Source: Streptomyces sp. NBC_01716 (GTDB lineage Bacteria; Actinomycetota; Actinomycetes; Streptomycetales; Streptomycetaceae). Taken from it: a stretch of 64,000 nucleotides of DNA. Under the pieces are notes generated by a model. It was given only the letters and a program-made list of their open reading frames with translations. It did no database searches and was not told where the DNA came from. This document shows positions 9,102 to 17,208 of the stretch, in pieces (positions within the stretch are counted from its first letter, which is position 1; each line of letters begins with the position of its first letter). Both the position numbers and the translations under genes were made by a program. The stretch spans positions 2,480,001 through 2,544,000 of the forward strand of contig NZ_CP109181.1 in assembly GCF_036248275.1 (NCBI RefSeq). The letters run 5' to 3'.

Positions 9102-9275
9102 TCACGCCGCGCGCTCGAAGCGGCCGCGGAGCGAGTCCACCCGCCCCTCGCCCTTGTGGCGGGCGTTTCGCGCCGCCTCCTTGCGGGCCTTGCGGACCTG
9201 GCGGATCAGCCGCTGGTTGTCGGCCTCACTGATCAGCTCGGCCGCGCGCATCCGGTGCATCTCGTACTCGAACAT
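9102..9275 (-). CDS. Small basic protein of 57 residues, function unknown
   Basis: ATG 9275 is preceded by a good ribosome site (AGGGGAG, five bases away). The product begins MFEYEMHRMRAAELISEADN and continues as an Arg/Lys/Ala-rich, helix-forming chain without membrane segments or cysteines. It resembles very short hypothetical proteins often seen in Streptomyces that start with MFEYE, which I recall without a function. Regular codon use and the ribosome site support real translation. It lies 124 bp upstream of the LuxR-type regulator on the same strand, so the two could share a transcript. Confidence 0.65.
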   Translation of the reverse strand: MFEYEMHRMRAAELISEADNQRLIRQVRKARKEAARNARHKGEGRVDSLRGRFERAA

Positions 9276-9402
9276 CTCGACTCCCCTGTCACGAAGTGCT
9301 TGGCGTCCTGCGATGCCTCAACATTCGTCTCCCAGGGGGTGCGCCCGCATCGGGCGAGTGCCGCATCTTCCGGCCGCAGGGGGACTTAGGCGGACCGGCC
9401 GG

Positions 9403-9437
9403 GGTGCCGGGCGGGGTCTAAGGCCCCGCCCGGCACC
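9403..9437 (-). terminator. Stem-loop terminator after the acidic membrane protein gene
   Basis: GGTGCCGGGCGGGG (9403-9416) and its exact complement CCCCGCCCGGCACC (9424-9437) form a perfect 14-bp stem with a 7-base loop. It starts 15 bp past the stop at 9452. There is no clear T-run, as is common in GC-rich actinobacteria. Confidence 0.7.
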
Positions 9438-9451
9438 GGCTCAGTGTCGCC

Positions 9452-10120
9452 TCAGCCGACGGCCGGCGGAGCGGCCGGGGGCGGCTCGGGCAGGGACACG
9501 AAGACGTCGAAGTACATGCCGATGGCGATCAGCAGGCCGAGGGCGGCGAGCGAGATACCGGCCACGGCGAACGGACGCACCCAGCTCTTGCGCTGCGGCA
9601 GGCCGAGCGCCACCAGGCCGACGATGAGCGCCAGCAGCGCGAAGATGCCGTTGGTCAGCGCGATGGCGTGCCAGGCGTCGCCGTAGATCTCGGAGATCTG
9701 CTGTTCCGCCGTGCCGGTCTGGCCGAGGTCGATCTGGCCGACGAGCGTCTCGCGCTCGGAGATGACCTTGCCGGACCAGCTGCCGATGAGGCCGACGAGG
9801 GACAGCAGTACGGAGATGAGCGCCGCCGACGCCGCGGCGAGCCCGCCCGCGGGCGGCGGCGGGGTGTACTCGCCGTCCAGCTCGTCGTCCGGCAGGTCCT
9901 CGTCGTCCCCGTCGTCCGTGTCGTCTACGCCGTCCGTGGCGCCGCCCCCGGCGGCGTCCCCGGCGGCGTCCCCCTCAGGGCTCTCACCGTGCTCTTTGGC
10001 CAGGTTCGGGCCCGGCGCGTCGTTCTTCCCGGCAGCGTCGGCAGCAGCCGGAACGGCGCGCTCCGCCTCGATGTCGCCGCTGTCCTCAGCGGGCTGTTCT
10101 GGCTTGGTCGTGGGGTTCAT
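9452..10120 (-). CDS. Three-span membrane protein with acidic N-terminal tail
   Basis: This 222-residue protein is of unknown function. The first 95 or so residues are disordered and rich in Asp, Glu, Gly, Ala and Pro (for example DDTDDGDDEDLPDDELDGEY). Three hydrophobic segments follow: about residues 98-120, 158-180 and 190-213. The loop between the first two is hydrophilic and may be outside the cell (SGKVISERETLVGQIDLGQT). No catalytic motif is visible. ATG 10120 is chosen because the frame upstream overlaps the GNAT gene and lacks conserved character. A strong hairpin follows the stop, so this gene ends a transcript; it starts 46 bp after the GNAT stop and could be read through from it. 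Confidence 0.75.
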   Translation of the reverse strand: MNPTTKPEQPAEDSGDIEAERAVPAAADAAGKNDAPGPNLAKEHGESPEGDAAGDAAGGGATDGVDDTDDGDDEDLPDDELDGEYTPPPPAGGLAAASAALISVLLSLVGLIGSWSGKVISERETLVGQIDLGQTGTAEQQISEIYGDAWHAIALTNGIFALLALIVGLVALGLPQRKSWVRPFAVAGISLAALGLLIAIGMYFDVFVSLPEPPPAAPPAVG

Positions 10121-10166
10121 GCGCCGCACGGTAGGCGGCCCGTATGAGAGATCCATGAGAGTTTTC

Positions 10167-10730
10167 TCAAAGGGCGTTCCGCTGCTGCCCGGACCACTCA
10201 GGAGCGAGTAGGGACCAGATCTCGTTGTCCTGTCGAACCCCGTGGTGGAGGCTGCTCTCCCGCAGCACACCCTCGCGCCGCATGCCGAGCCGTTCGGCGG
10301 TCCTGATGCTCGCCACGTTGGCCGACGAGGCCACCCACTCCACGCGGTGGATGCCACGCTGTTCCACCGCCCAGCCGATGAGCTTCCGCACCGCACGGGT
10401 CACCAGTCCGCGCCCCGTCGCGCCCGGTTCGAGCCAGCAGCCGACCTCGCAGGTGCCCTCAGCCGCGTCGAAGAGCCGGAACATCACGCCGCCGACGAGG
10501 GTGTCGTGGAGCCAGATTCCGTAGATGCGTCCGCCGTCGGCGGCCTGGCTCTGGGCGTATCTGACGAGCATGGCCCGCGCCGATTCGAGGTCGAACACGA
10601 CCTGGCCGAGCCGGACGTGCTGGTCCACGAACTCCCTGGCGCGGTCCATGTGTGCGAGGAACTCATCGGCCTGCCACGGCTCCAGCGGTCTCAGTTCAGC
10701 CCCGTCGTCACCCAGTGATGTCGCGAACAT
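10167..10730 (-). CDS. GNAT-family N-acetyltransferase (RimJ/RimL-like)
   Basis: The 187-residue protein has the layout of acetyl-CoA-dependent acetyltransferases related to RimJ/RimL, which modify N-terminal amino groups of ribosomal proteins or small molecules. The acetyl-CoA-binding region is seen in CWLEPGATGRGLVTRAVRKL (about residues 97-116), followed by the typical HRVEWVASSANVASIRTAERLGMRREG stretch in which the asparagine and following helix are conserved. AAGGAG lies four bases before ATG 10730. The MMPL gene ends 43 bp upstream on the same strand, so the two may be co-transcribed. The acceptor substrate is unknown. Confidence 0.88.
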   Translation of the reverse strand: MFATSLGDDGAELRPLEPWQADEFLAHMDRAREFVDQHVRLGQVVFDLESARAMLVRYAQSQAADGGRIYGIWLHDTLVGGVMFRLFDAAEGTCEVGCWLEPGATGRGLVTRAVRKLIGWAVEQRGIHRVEWVASSANVASIRTAERLGMRREGVLRESSLHHGVRQDNEIWSLLAPEWSGQQRNAL

Positions 10731-10773
10731 CGCACTCCTTGCTCCGGTCTGCCCAGCTCACCGCGCGGCCGGC

Positions 10774-13032
10774 TCACCGCGGCACGTGCTCTGCGGGCTC
10801 TTCGCGCCGTGCGGGGATCTTCCCAGACGTACGGCGGCCGGCGGCGGGCACCTCGATGCTGATCCGCGGCAGCCAGCGGTCCAGCCGTCGCGGCAGCCAC
10901 CAGTTGGCGCCGCCCAGGAGATGCATCAGGGCGGGCACAAGGAGCGTACGGAGGACGAAGGCGTCCAGGGCGACGGCGGCGGCCAGTCCGACGCCGAACA
11001 TCGCGATGACGCGGTCTCCACTGAGGACGAAGGCGAGGAAGACCGAAATCATGATCACGGCGGCCGAGTTGATCACCCGGCCGGTCTCGGCGAGGCCGAC
11101 CCGTACGGCCCGTCTGTTGTCGCCGGTCTCCAGCCATTCCTCGTACATCCGGCTCACCAGGAAGACCTGGTAGTCCATGGAGAGACCGAAGAGTACCGAG
11201 ACCATGATCACGGGCAGGAACGGCTCGATCGGGCCCGAACTGCCCAGGCCGAGGAGTTCGCTCCCCCACCCCCACTGGAAGATCGCGACGACGATCCCGA
11301 AGGAGGAGGCGACGGCGGCGACGTTCATCACCGCCGCCTTCAGTGGGATGCCGACGGAGCGGAAGGCGAGCAGCAGGAGCAGAGAGCCGAGGGAGACGAC
11401 GACTCCGACGAACAGGGGCAGTTTGCCGACGACGACCGCGGCGAAGTCGTCGTAGGCGGCCGTGACGCCGCCGACCGACACATCCAGGGAGGTGCCCTCC
11501 TCCGCGCGGGGCAGCACATCGTCACGGAGGTGGTGGACGAGGTCGCTGGTCTCCTTCGACTGGGGCGACGACTTGGGCACCACCGTGAGCAGGGCCCTGT
11601 CGCCGCTGCCGCTGAAGACGATCGGCCCGACGGAGGCGACGTCCGCCGACTCGCGCAACGTGTCCGGCAGTTGGTCCATGGCGAGACGGTCGTCGGCGCC
11701 GTCGAGTTCGGCGACGAGGGTCAGCGGGCCGTTGACGCCGGGGCCGAAGCCGTCGGCGATCCGGTCGTACGCCTGCCGGGTGGTGCTGGTCACCGGATCG
11801 TTGCCCTGGTCGGAGGTGCCCAGATGGAGCGAGAACGTGGGCAGCGCGAGCACCAGCATCACGACCACGGCCGCGCCGCCCAGCAGCCGGGGGTGGCGTT
11901 CGACGAAGGCGGACCAGCGGGCGGCGAAGCCGGCAGGCGGGTCGGGCACGGGACCGTGCTCGGCGAGCCTGGCGCGCTCGCGGCGGCTCAGCGCGCGTCC
12001 GCCGGTGTACGAGAGCAGGGCGGGCAGCAGCGTCACGGACGCGGCGACGGTCAGCGCGACGGTGAGCGAGGCGGCGATCGCGACGCCGTTGAGGAAGCTC
12101 AGGCGCAGCACCAGCATGCCGAGCAGCGCGATACAGACGGTGGCCCCGGCGAAGACAACGGCGCGCCCCGTCGTGGCGACGGCCTCGGTCGCGGCCTCGC
12201 CGACCGGCAGGCCCCGTTTGAGGCCCTTGCGGTGTCTGGTCACGATGAAGAGCGCGTAGTCGATGCCGACGCCGAGCCCGACGAGCATGCCGAGCATGGG
12301 CGCGAAGTCGGCCACGGTCATGACGTGGCCGAGGAGTGCGATGCCCGCGTACGCCGTCCCGACGGACACCAGGGCGGTGGCGATGGGCAGCAGGCTGGCC
12401 GCGAGCGACCCGAAGGCGAGGAAGAGGACCACGGCGGCGATGGCGACGCCCACGATCTCCGCCGTGTGCGCCGTGGTGCCTTCGGTGAGGGCGACTCCGC
12501 CGCCGCCGAGATCCACCTGGAGATCGTCGGTGGCCGCCTTCTTCGCCGTGTCGACGACGGCCTGGGCCTGGGCGGCGGGCATCTCGTCGACCTGCCGCTC
12601 GTAGGTCACGACGGCGAACGCGGTGCGGCCGTCCTCGCTGATCCGGCCGGCGCTCTCGCCGTCCTCCGGGCCGGTCGCCCGCGCGGACGCCCCGTCGCCG
12701 CCGGTGGCGTCGTAGGGGCTCGTCACGGAGGCCACTCCGGGCAGCTTGGCGATGTCACCGAGCGTGACGTCCATGCGTCGTTCGACCTCGCCCGCGCGGA
12801 CGGAGCCCCGTTCGGTGTGCCAGACCACGGTGTCGCTGTCGCCGCCGCGTCCGGGGAAGCCGCTCTCCAGGAGGTCGACGGCGCGGCTGGCCTCGGTGCC
12901 GGGAGCGTTGTATTCGTTGGAATACGACGTCCCGGCCACGACGGCGCCGGTGGCGGTGGAACCCAGGGCCAGTAGCCACAGGAGTACGACCAGGAGCCGG
13001 TGCCCGACGCACCACCGCGCGACTGCTGCCAA
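10774..13032 (-). CDS. MMPL/RND-family membrane transporter
   Basis: This 752-residue integral membrane protein has the duplicated RND layout: one N-terminal span (LLVVLLWLLALGSTA), a large extracytoplasmic domain, a block of about five spans (EIVGVAIAAVVLFLAFGSL onwards), a second domain, and a final block of spans (FVGVVVSLGSLLLLLAFRSV onwards). MMPL proteins export lipids or hydrophobic drugs using the proton gradient. The motif GLGVGIDYALFIVTRHR and its repeat LFGLSMDYQVFLVSRMYEEW are characteristic, with the Asp-Tyr pair expected for proton coupling. Translation starts at TTG 13032 behind AGGGGAG. Such genes are often controlled by a TetR repressor, but none is adjacent. The substrate is unknown. 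Confidence 0.93.
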   Translation of the reverse strand: MAAVARWCVGHRLLVVLLWLLALGSTATGAVVAGTSYSNEYNAPGTEASRAVDLLESGFPGRGGDSDTVVWHTERGSVRAGEVERRMDVTLGDIAKLPGVASVTSPYDATGGDGASARATGPEDGESAGRISEDGRTAFAVVTYERQVDEMPAAQAQAVVDTAKKAATDDLQVDLGGGGVALTEGTTAHTAEIVGVAIAAVVLFLAFGSLAASLLPIATALVSVGTAYAGIALLGHVMTVADFAPMLGMLVGLGVGIDYALFIVTRHRKGLKRGLPVGEAATEAVATTGRAVVFAGATVCIALLGMLVLRLSFLNGVAIAASLTVALTVAASVTLLPALLSYTGGRALSRRERARLAEHGPVPDPPAGFAARWSAFVERHPRLLGGAAVVVMLVLALPTFSLHLGTSDQGNDPVTSTTRQAYDRIADGFGPGVNGPLTLVAELDGADDRLAMDQLPDTLRESADVASVGPIVFSGSGDRALLTVVPKSSPQSKETSDLVHHLRDDVLPRAEEGTSLDVSVGGVTAAYDDFAAVVVGKLPLFVGVVVSLGSLLLLLAFRSVGIPLKAAVMNVAAVASSFGIVVAIFQWGWGSELLGLGSSGPIEPFLPVIMVSVLFGLSMDYQVFLVSRMYEEWLETGDNRRAVRVGLAETGRVINSAAVIMISVFLAFVLSGDRVIAMFGVGLAAAVALDAFVLRTLLVPALMHLLGGANWWLPRRLDRWLPRISIEVPAAGRRTSGKIPARREEPAEHVPR

Positions 13033-13161
13033 CGGTCTGCTCCCCTGCGGTGGTCCGGAGAGCCAACTCTGACACCAAATCGTGATCGTTTGTCCGTTTG
13101 GTGGGGTTACTCACACGGCGGTGACCTGAGCGTTCGATCAATGGGAGGGGGAAATTCCGGT

Positions 13162-15288
13162 TCAGCCGGAGACGCTCGGCTTCCCGTTCTCTATGTGACC
13201 CATCAACCGCCGCCGGAAGCCCCGGCCCGCCGTCACCTCGATGTCGTACCACCCGTGCGCGTCGGCGGCCGAGTGCACGACATGGCGGCTGCGGCCCGGC
13301 TTGACCGTGAACTCGCGCTTCCAGTCACGGAGGTCGGCCTCGTCGGCGTACCCGAGCGAACGCACCGTGAAGGTGACCGGCAGATCGCCCTCATTACGGA
13401 GGGTGAGGTGCAGATCGCGGTCGTGGTGGTCGAGGGTCGAGGAGAGCTCGGCGCCGCGGCCCGAGACGGGGCCGGCGAACTCGCGGCGGAATCCGTTGGG
13501 GCCGGTGATCGTGAACCGGTAGTCGTCGCCGGTAAGGGGCACCGTCCACTGTGCCGTGCCCCTTACGTCCCGGTGCTGCGGGACGTCGAACTCACCCGCG
13601 TACGGATAGAGCGCGAAGTGGGCGCTCGCCCGCCCCGTGTTGCGCAGTTCGAGCTGGAGGACCCGTGCCCCGGCGCGGCCGGCCAGGTGGCCGTAGGCGT
13701 CCGGCTGGTACGGCAGCGGGCGGGCGGGGCGCGTACCGGGCTCCTGCACCGGCATCCGCTGCACCGCCGGCGGCACCGGCCGCCAGCGCCCGGTGAACGG
13801 CGGGACGGACCCGGGCTGCTCGACGTCCGGCTGCGGCCGGCCACGGCCGAAGTCGAAGGCGGAGGTCAGATCGCCGGTGACGGCGCGCCGCCAGGGCGTG
13901 ATGTTGGGCTCCCGCACGCCCGTCCACTTCTCCAGGAAACGGACGACCGAGGTGTGGTCGAAGACCTGCGAGCAGACGTAGCCGCCGACGGTCCAGGGCG
14001 AGACGACGAGCAGCGGCACGCGGATACCGAGCCCCGTGGGGAGCCCCTGCCAGCGCTCGTCCGCGTCGTCCACGGGCGGCACCGGCGGCGGGACGTGGTC
14101 GAAGAAGCCGTCGTTCTCGTCATAGTTGATCAGTACGACGGTGTGCCGCCAGACGTCCGGATGCGCGCCGAGGGCATCGAGTACCTGGTAGACGAGTCCG
14201 GCGCTGGCGACCGGCGACGAGGCGCCGGGGTGCTCGGAGTCGACCGCGGAGGGCACCAGGTACGACACCTCGGGCAGCTTCCCCGCGGCCACGTCGGCGC
14301 GGAACGCGGCGGCGAGGGTGCCCGACTCGACGCGCCGCAGGCCGCGTTCGAAGAGGGACCGCTCATGGGCGGTGAGCGTCTCCACACCCTCTTCGAGGGC
14401 GTCGAGGAGCCGGGCCCGCACGGCGTCGTCGTCGCTGTCGCGCACGGCGGCGTAGAAGGCCTCCATGTACGTGAAGCCGGCGCCGCCCTCAAGCTCGCGC
14501 GCCCTGGCGAGCGCCGTGCGCGCGATCTTCTTGAAGGAGGTGAAGAACTCGATGTTGTTGTCGGTGAAGTTCTCCCACTCGGTGTACGTCTTCCAGCTCC
14601 GCCCGGCCTTCTCCAGCCGCTCGGCGTACGTCGGCCACGCGTAGCCGGGGTGCGTGCCCTCGTCGTACGCGTCGTTGCCGACGGCCCGGCGCCCGTCCGC
14701 CTCGAAGCCGGTCCAGCCGCTCCAGAGGTGGTTGCGGTTGGGGCTGGTCGAGGTGTGGACCGACGAGTGGTAGGCGTCGCAGACCGTGAAGGTGTCGGCC
14801 AGCTCGTAGTGCAGCGGGATGTCGGCGCGGTCGTAGTACGCCATCGTGGCCGCGGTCTTGGCGGAGATCCAGCGGTCCATCCAGCCGTTGTTCCACGCCT
14901 TGGCGCCGCCGCTCCAGGAGTGGTCGAGGTCGCCTATGTACTGAAGGTCCTTCTTCTGCGTCTCCGCGGCGTCGCGGACGGGGAAGGGCAGCACGGTGCC
15001 GGTGCCTGACGCGGCCGGCTGCTCGAACACGGGGCGGCCGGTGGGCAGTTCCACCGCGTTGCGGTCCCCGAAGCCCCGTACGCCGCGCAGCGTGCCGAAG
15101 TAGTGGTCGAACGACCGGTTCTCCTGCATGAGCACCACGACATGCCGGACGGCGTCCAGTCCCCCGGCCGGCGCCTCGGCGGCCATGGCGGCGCGCAGGG
15201 ACGGCGGCAGTACGGAGCCCGCCGCGGCGGCGCCGACGGCGCCACCTCCGAGCGCGAAGAGCCGTCGCCGTGAAATGTCCGTGGCCAA
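13162..15288 (-). CDS. Phosphocholine-specific phospholipase C, Tat-exported
   Basis: The 708-residue enzyme belongs to the phosphoesterase family of bacterial phospholipases C that release phosphocholine from phosphatidylcholine or sphingomyelin. Residues 6-40 form a twin-arginine signal (SRRRLFALGGG followed by a hydrophobic alanine-rich stretch), so it is exported folded. The family motif VVLMQENRSFDHYFGTLRGV lies near 50-69. Two C-terminal beta-rich repeats of the kind found in these enzymes (DUF756) follow about residue 500 (one starts LELRNTGRASAHFALYPYAG). Translation begins at TTG 15288 behind GGGAGGA. Relatives are often phosphate-regulated, but I could not identify a convincing PhoP box in the 289-bp divergent region. 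The length is normal. Confidence 0.93.
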   Translation of the reverse strand: MATDISRRRLFALGGGAVGAAAAGSVLPPSLRAAMAAEAPAGGLDAVRHVVVLMQENRSFDHYFGTLRGVRGFGDRNAVELPTGRPVFEQPAASGTGTVLPFPVRDAAETQKKDLQYIGDLDHSWSGGAKAWNNGWMDRWISAKTAATMAYYDRADIPLHYELADTFTVCDAYHSSVHTSTSPNRNHLWSGWTGFEADGRRAVGNDAYDEGTHPGYAWPTYAERLEKAGRSWKTYTEWENFTDNNIEFFTSFKKIARTALARARELEGGAGFTYMEAFYAAVRDSDDDAVRARLLDALEEGVETLTAHERSLFERGLRRVESGTLAAAFRADVAAGKLPEVSYLVPSAVDSEHPGASSPVASAGLVYQVLDALGAHPDVWRHTVVLINYDENDGFFDHVPPPVPPVDDADERWQGLPTGLGIRVPLLVVSPWTVGGYVCSQVFDHTSVVRFLEKWTGVREPNITPWRRAVTGDLTSAFDFGRGRPQPDVEQPGSVPPFTGRWRPVPPAVQRMPVQEPGTRPARPLPYQPDAYGHLAGRAGARVLQLELRNTGRASAHFALYPYAGEFDVPQHRDVRGTAQWTVPLTGDDYRFTITGPNGFRREFAGPVSGRGAELSSTLDHHDRDLHLTLRNEGDLPVTFTVRSLGYADEADLRDWKREFTVKPGRSRHVVHSAADAHGWYDIEVTAGRGFRRRLMGHIENGKPSVSG

Positions 15289-15577
15289 GAGATCCTCCCG
15301 AGTCAGGTGCTACGGCCCGGAAGCTAGCCACCGCAGGTGGCGACGGGAAGACCCCGGGACGGCACGGCGATGAACGTCCGAGAGTCGCCCTGTCCGGGCG
15401 GCGCCCGCGCACCGGGGAAGGACCGACGGGTCTGGCCGGATCCGTGGCGGTCGGACGCGGCGTGGCGCAAGCTGAACGGGTTCGGCGACCGCCCCTCCCG
15501 TTCAGCTCCCCGGGAGGCTCCGGACACGTGCTGCCCACGATTCACGAACCCATGAAAACGACAGGGACAACCCGCCC

Positions 15578-16195
15578 ATGAACGTCTCCGTGTTCGGCGC
15601 CACCGGGCGTACCGGACAAGCCTTCCTCACCTCCGCCGCACGCGCCGGACACCGCATCACCGCGCAGGTGCGCGAGCCGGCGCGGCTCGGCTCCGCCCCG
15701 GTCGACCGGGTGGTGACCGGCAGCCCCTTCGACGAGAGCGCGGTGACCGACGCCCTCACCGGCGCCGACGCCGCGGTGATCGCCTTCGGTCTCAAGGGCA
15801 ACCGGACGACGCCGCTGTACTCGCGCGGCACCGAACTGATCGTGGAGGCGATGCGGAAGCTGGGCGTACGGCGGCTGATCGTCGTCTCCGAGGCCGGATA
15901 CGGGCCCCATGTACGCGGCATCGCGGGCCGTACCGTCGCCGCCCTCTACCGCGCGACGGCGCGGCCCCTCCTGCGGGAGCGGGAGGCCCAGGACGCGGTG
16001 ATCCTCACGAGCGGCCTGGACTGGACCGTCGTACGGTCCGGGGTGCTGCACCACGGGCCGGCGCGAGGCAACCGTCCGCGCTCCTTCACGCCGTACCGGG
16101 GTCTCGCGCCCCGTACGACCTACGCGGACCTCGCCGACCTCGTGCTGGACGCGCTGGACGATCCCGCGACGTACGGCCGGGACGTCTACCCGTAA
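15578..16195 (+). CDS. NAD(P)H-binding protein (atypical SDR)
   Basis: The 205-residue protein opens with MNVSVFGATGRTGQAFLTSA, the glycine-rich GATGRTG nucleotide-binding loop of atypical short-chain dehydrogenases (NmrA/BVR-B-like). Further family landmarks are the GADAAVIAFGLKGN segment, the RRLIVVSEAGYGP strand and the DWTVVRSGVLHHGP stretch. No classical Tyr-x-x-x-Lys pair is visible, so it may be a redox sensor or flavin-type reductase. An AGGGA lies about 11 bases before ATG 15578. The gene faces a TPR protein gene tail to tail with 13 bp between stops. It is divergent from the phospholipase C gene. Confidence 0.85.
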   Translation: MNVSVFGATGRTGQAFLTSAARAGHRITAQVREPARLGSAPVDRVVTGSPFDESAVTDALTGADAAVIAFGLKGNRTTPLYSRGTELIVEAMRKLGVRRLIVVSEAGYGPHVRGIAGRTVAALYRATARPLLREREAQDAVILTSGLDWTVVRSGVLHHGPARGNRPRSFTPYRGLAPRTTYADLADLVLDALDDPATYGRDVYP

Positions 16196-16208
16196 CCGCG
16201 GCGGGCGG

Positions 16209-16721
16209 TCAGTCCTGCCGCGCCACGGTCTCGCGCAGGTCCTTGGCGTAGTGGCCGATCGCCCTCCGGTACGTCCGCACCTGGGGGTCCTCGCTGGTCG
16301 TGGCCAGCAACTCCAGCAGGATCCGCATCGCTTCGTCGTGCTGTCCGGTGTTGAACAGGGCCATCGCGAGGAAGGTCCGCAGGGCGCCGTCGTCGGGGAA
16401 CTCCGCGAGTCCGCCCCGCAGCGTGCGGACGGCCTCCTCGTAGCGGCCGAGGATCCGGAACGTGCTGCCGAGACCCACCAGCGCGCCGAGGCGGTCCTCG
16501 CCCGAGAGGCCGGTTCCGGCCAACGCGCTTTCGTAGTAGGCGACGGCCTCCGCCTCCAGGCCGAGGACGTCGTGTGTCCAGGCGGTCTGGTAGGCGACCT
16601 CGGCGTCGTCCGGGTGCCGGTCGGCGAGAGCCACAAGCCGCTCCCTGGCCCGCTCCGCCTCCCCCCGTGTGCGCAGGCCGACGGCTTCCGCCAGAAGTTC
16701 GTCCCTGCTGTCAGTCGTCAT
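16209..16721 (-). CDS. Tetratricopeptide-repeat protein
   Basis: The 170-residue protein is almost wholly alpha-helical, with three to four TPR-like helical pairs: residues 5-37 (TRGEAERARERLVALADRHPDD), 41-70 (DVLGLEAEAVAYYESALAG), 78-108 (LGRYEEAVRTLRGGLAEFPD) and 113-142 (NTGQHDEAMRILLELLATT). Such proteins are protein-binding scaffolds; no partner or enzymatic domain can be named. There is no signal peptide or membrane segment, so it is probably cytoplasmic. The permease/stress-protein pair lies upstream on the same strand, and 22 bp separate the stress-protein stop from this start, so it is likely the last gene of that transcript. Confidence 0.85.
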   Translation of the reverse strand: MTTDSRDELLAEAVGLRTRGEAERARERLVALADRHPDDAEVAYQTAWTHDVLGLEAEAVAYYESALAGTGLSGEDRLGALVGLGSTFRILGRYEEAVRTLRGGLAEFPDDGALRTFLAMALFNTGQHDEAMRILLELLATTSEDPQVRTYRRAIGHYAKDLRETVARQD

Positions 16722-16743
16722 GCGGGGATTGTGGCACCGGTCT

Positions 16744-17208
16744 TCAGCCCCGGTACGGCCACACCAGCAGGACGGGGCACGGCGCGTGGTCGACCACGAA
16801 CCGGGACTCCGGGCCGAGGCTGTGCGGGCCCGGCCGGTCGGGGTCGCCGTCGCGCGCGCAGATCAGCAGATCCACGTCCGCCGCCGCGCGGACGACCTCT
16901 TCTTGAGGGCGGCCGTGCCGGTCGAGCAGTTCACAGGGCCGGCCGAGCCGGTGCGCCGCCTTCTCAAGGAGGTCGGCGCCCGCCACGCCGGCCATCGCCT
17001 CAAGCCGGGCCCCGGGATCGCGCTCGGGCCCGTGGCCACGGCCCAGCAGCCCCGCGTACGCACGGTGCGCCTCCTCGACGATCCGGTCGTCGCCCACATG
17101 CAGCAGGACGACATGGTCGTCGGGGGCGCGGTCACGGGCCGCGTCGACGCAGGCGGGCCAGGTCGACGGACTGATCCAGACAAGTGCGGTTGTCTTCACG
17201 TCGGTCAC
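16744..17208 (-). CDS. Universal-stress-protein-like small protein
   Basis: The 154-residue protein has alternating strands and helices like the UspA fold: an N-terminal strand TTALVWISP, then DHVVLLHVGDDRI, a middle helix-rich stretch, VDLLICARDGD, and a final FVVDHAPCPVLLVWPYRG matching the typical Usp ending. The ATP-binding Gly-x-x-Gly loop of UspFG-type proteins is only loosely recognisable, so nucleotide binding is uncertain. Its GTG start overlaps the stop of the upstream permease gene in GTGA (17205-17208), so the two are translationally coupled. A role in regulating or sensing for that permease is inferred only from this coupling. Confidence 0.72.
   Translation of the reverse strand: MTDVKTTALVWISPSTWPACVDAARDRAPDDHVVLLHVGDDRIVEEAHRAYAGLLGRGHGPERDPGARLEAMAGVAGADLLEKAAHRLGRPCELLDRHGRPQEEVVRAAADVDLLICARDGDPDRPGPHSLGPESRFVVDHAPCPVLLVWPYRG

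Noticed and set aside
13033..13161. TetR-type operator before the MMPL gene (CAAA...TTTG near 13091-13116)
   Set aside because: Only the outer four bases pair; the inner bases do not, and no TetR gene is adjacent.
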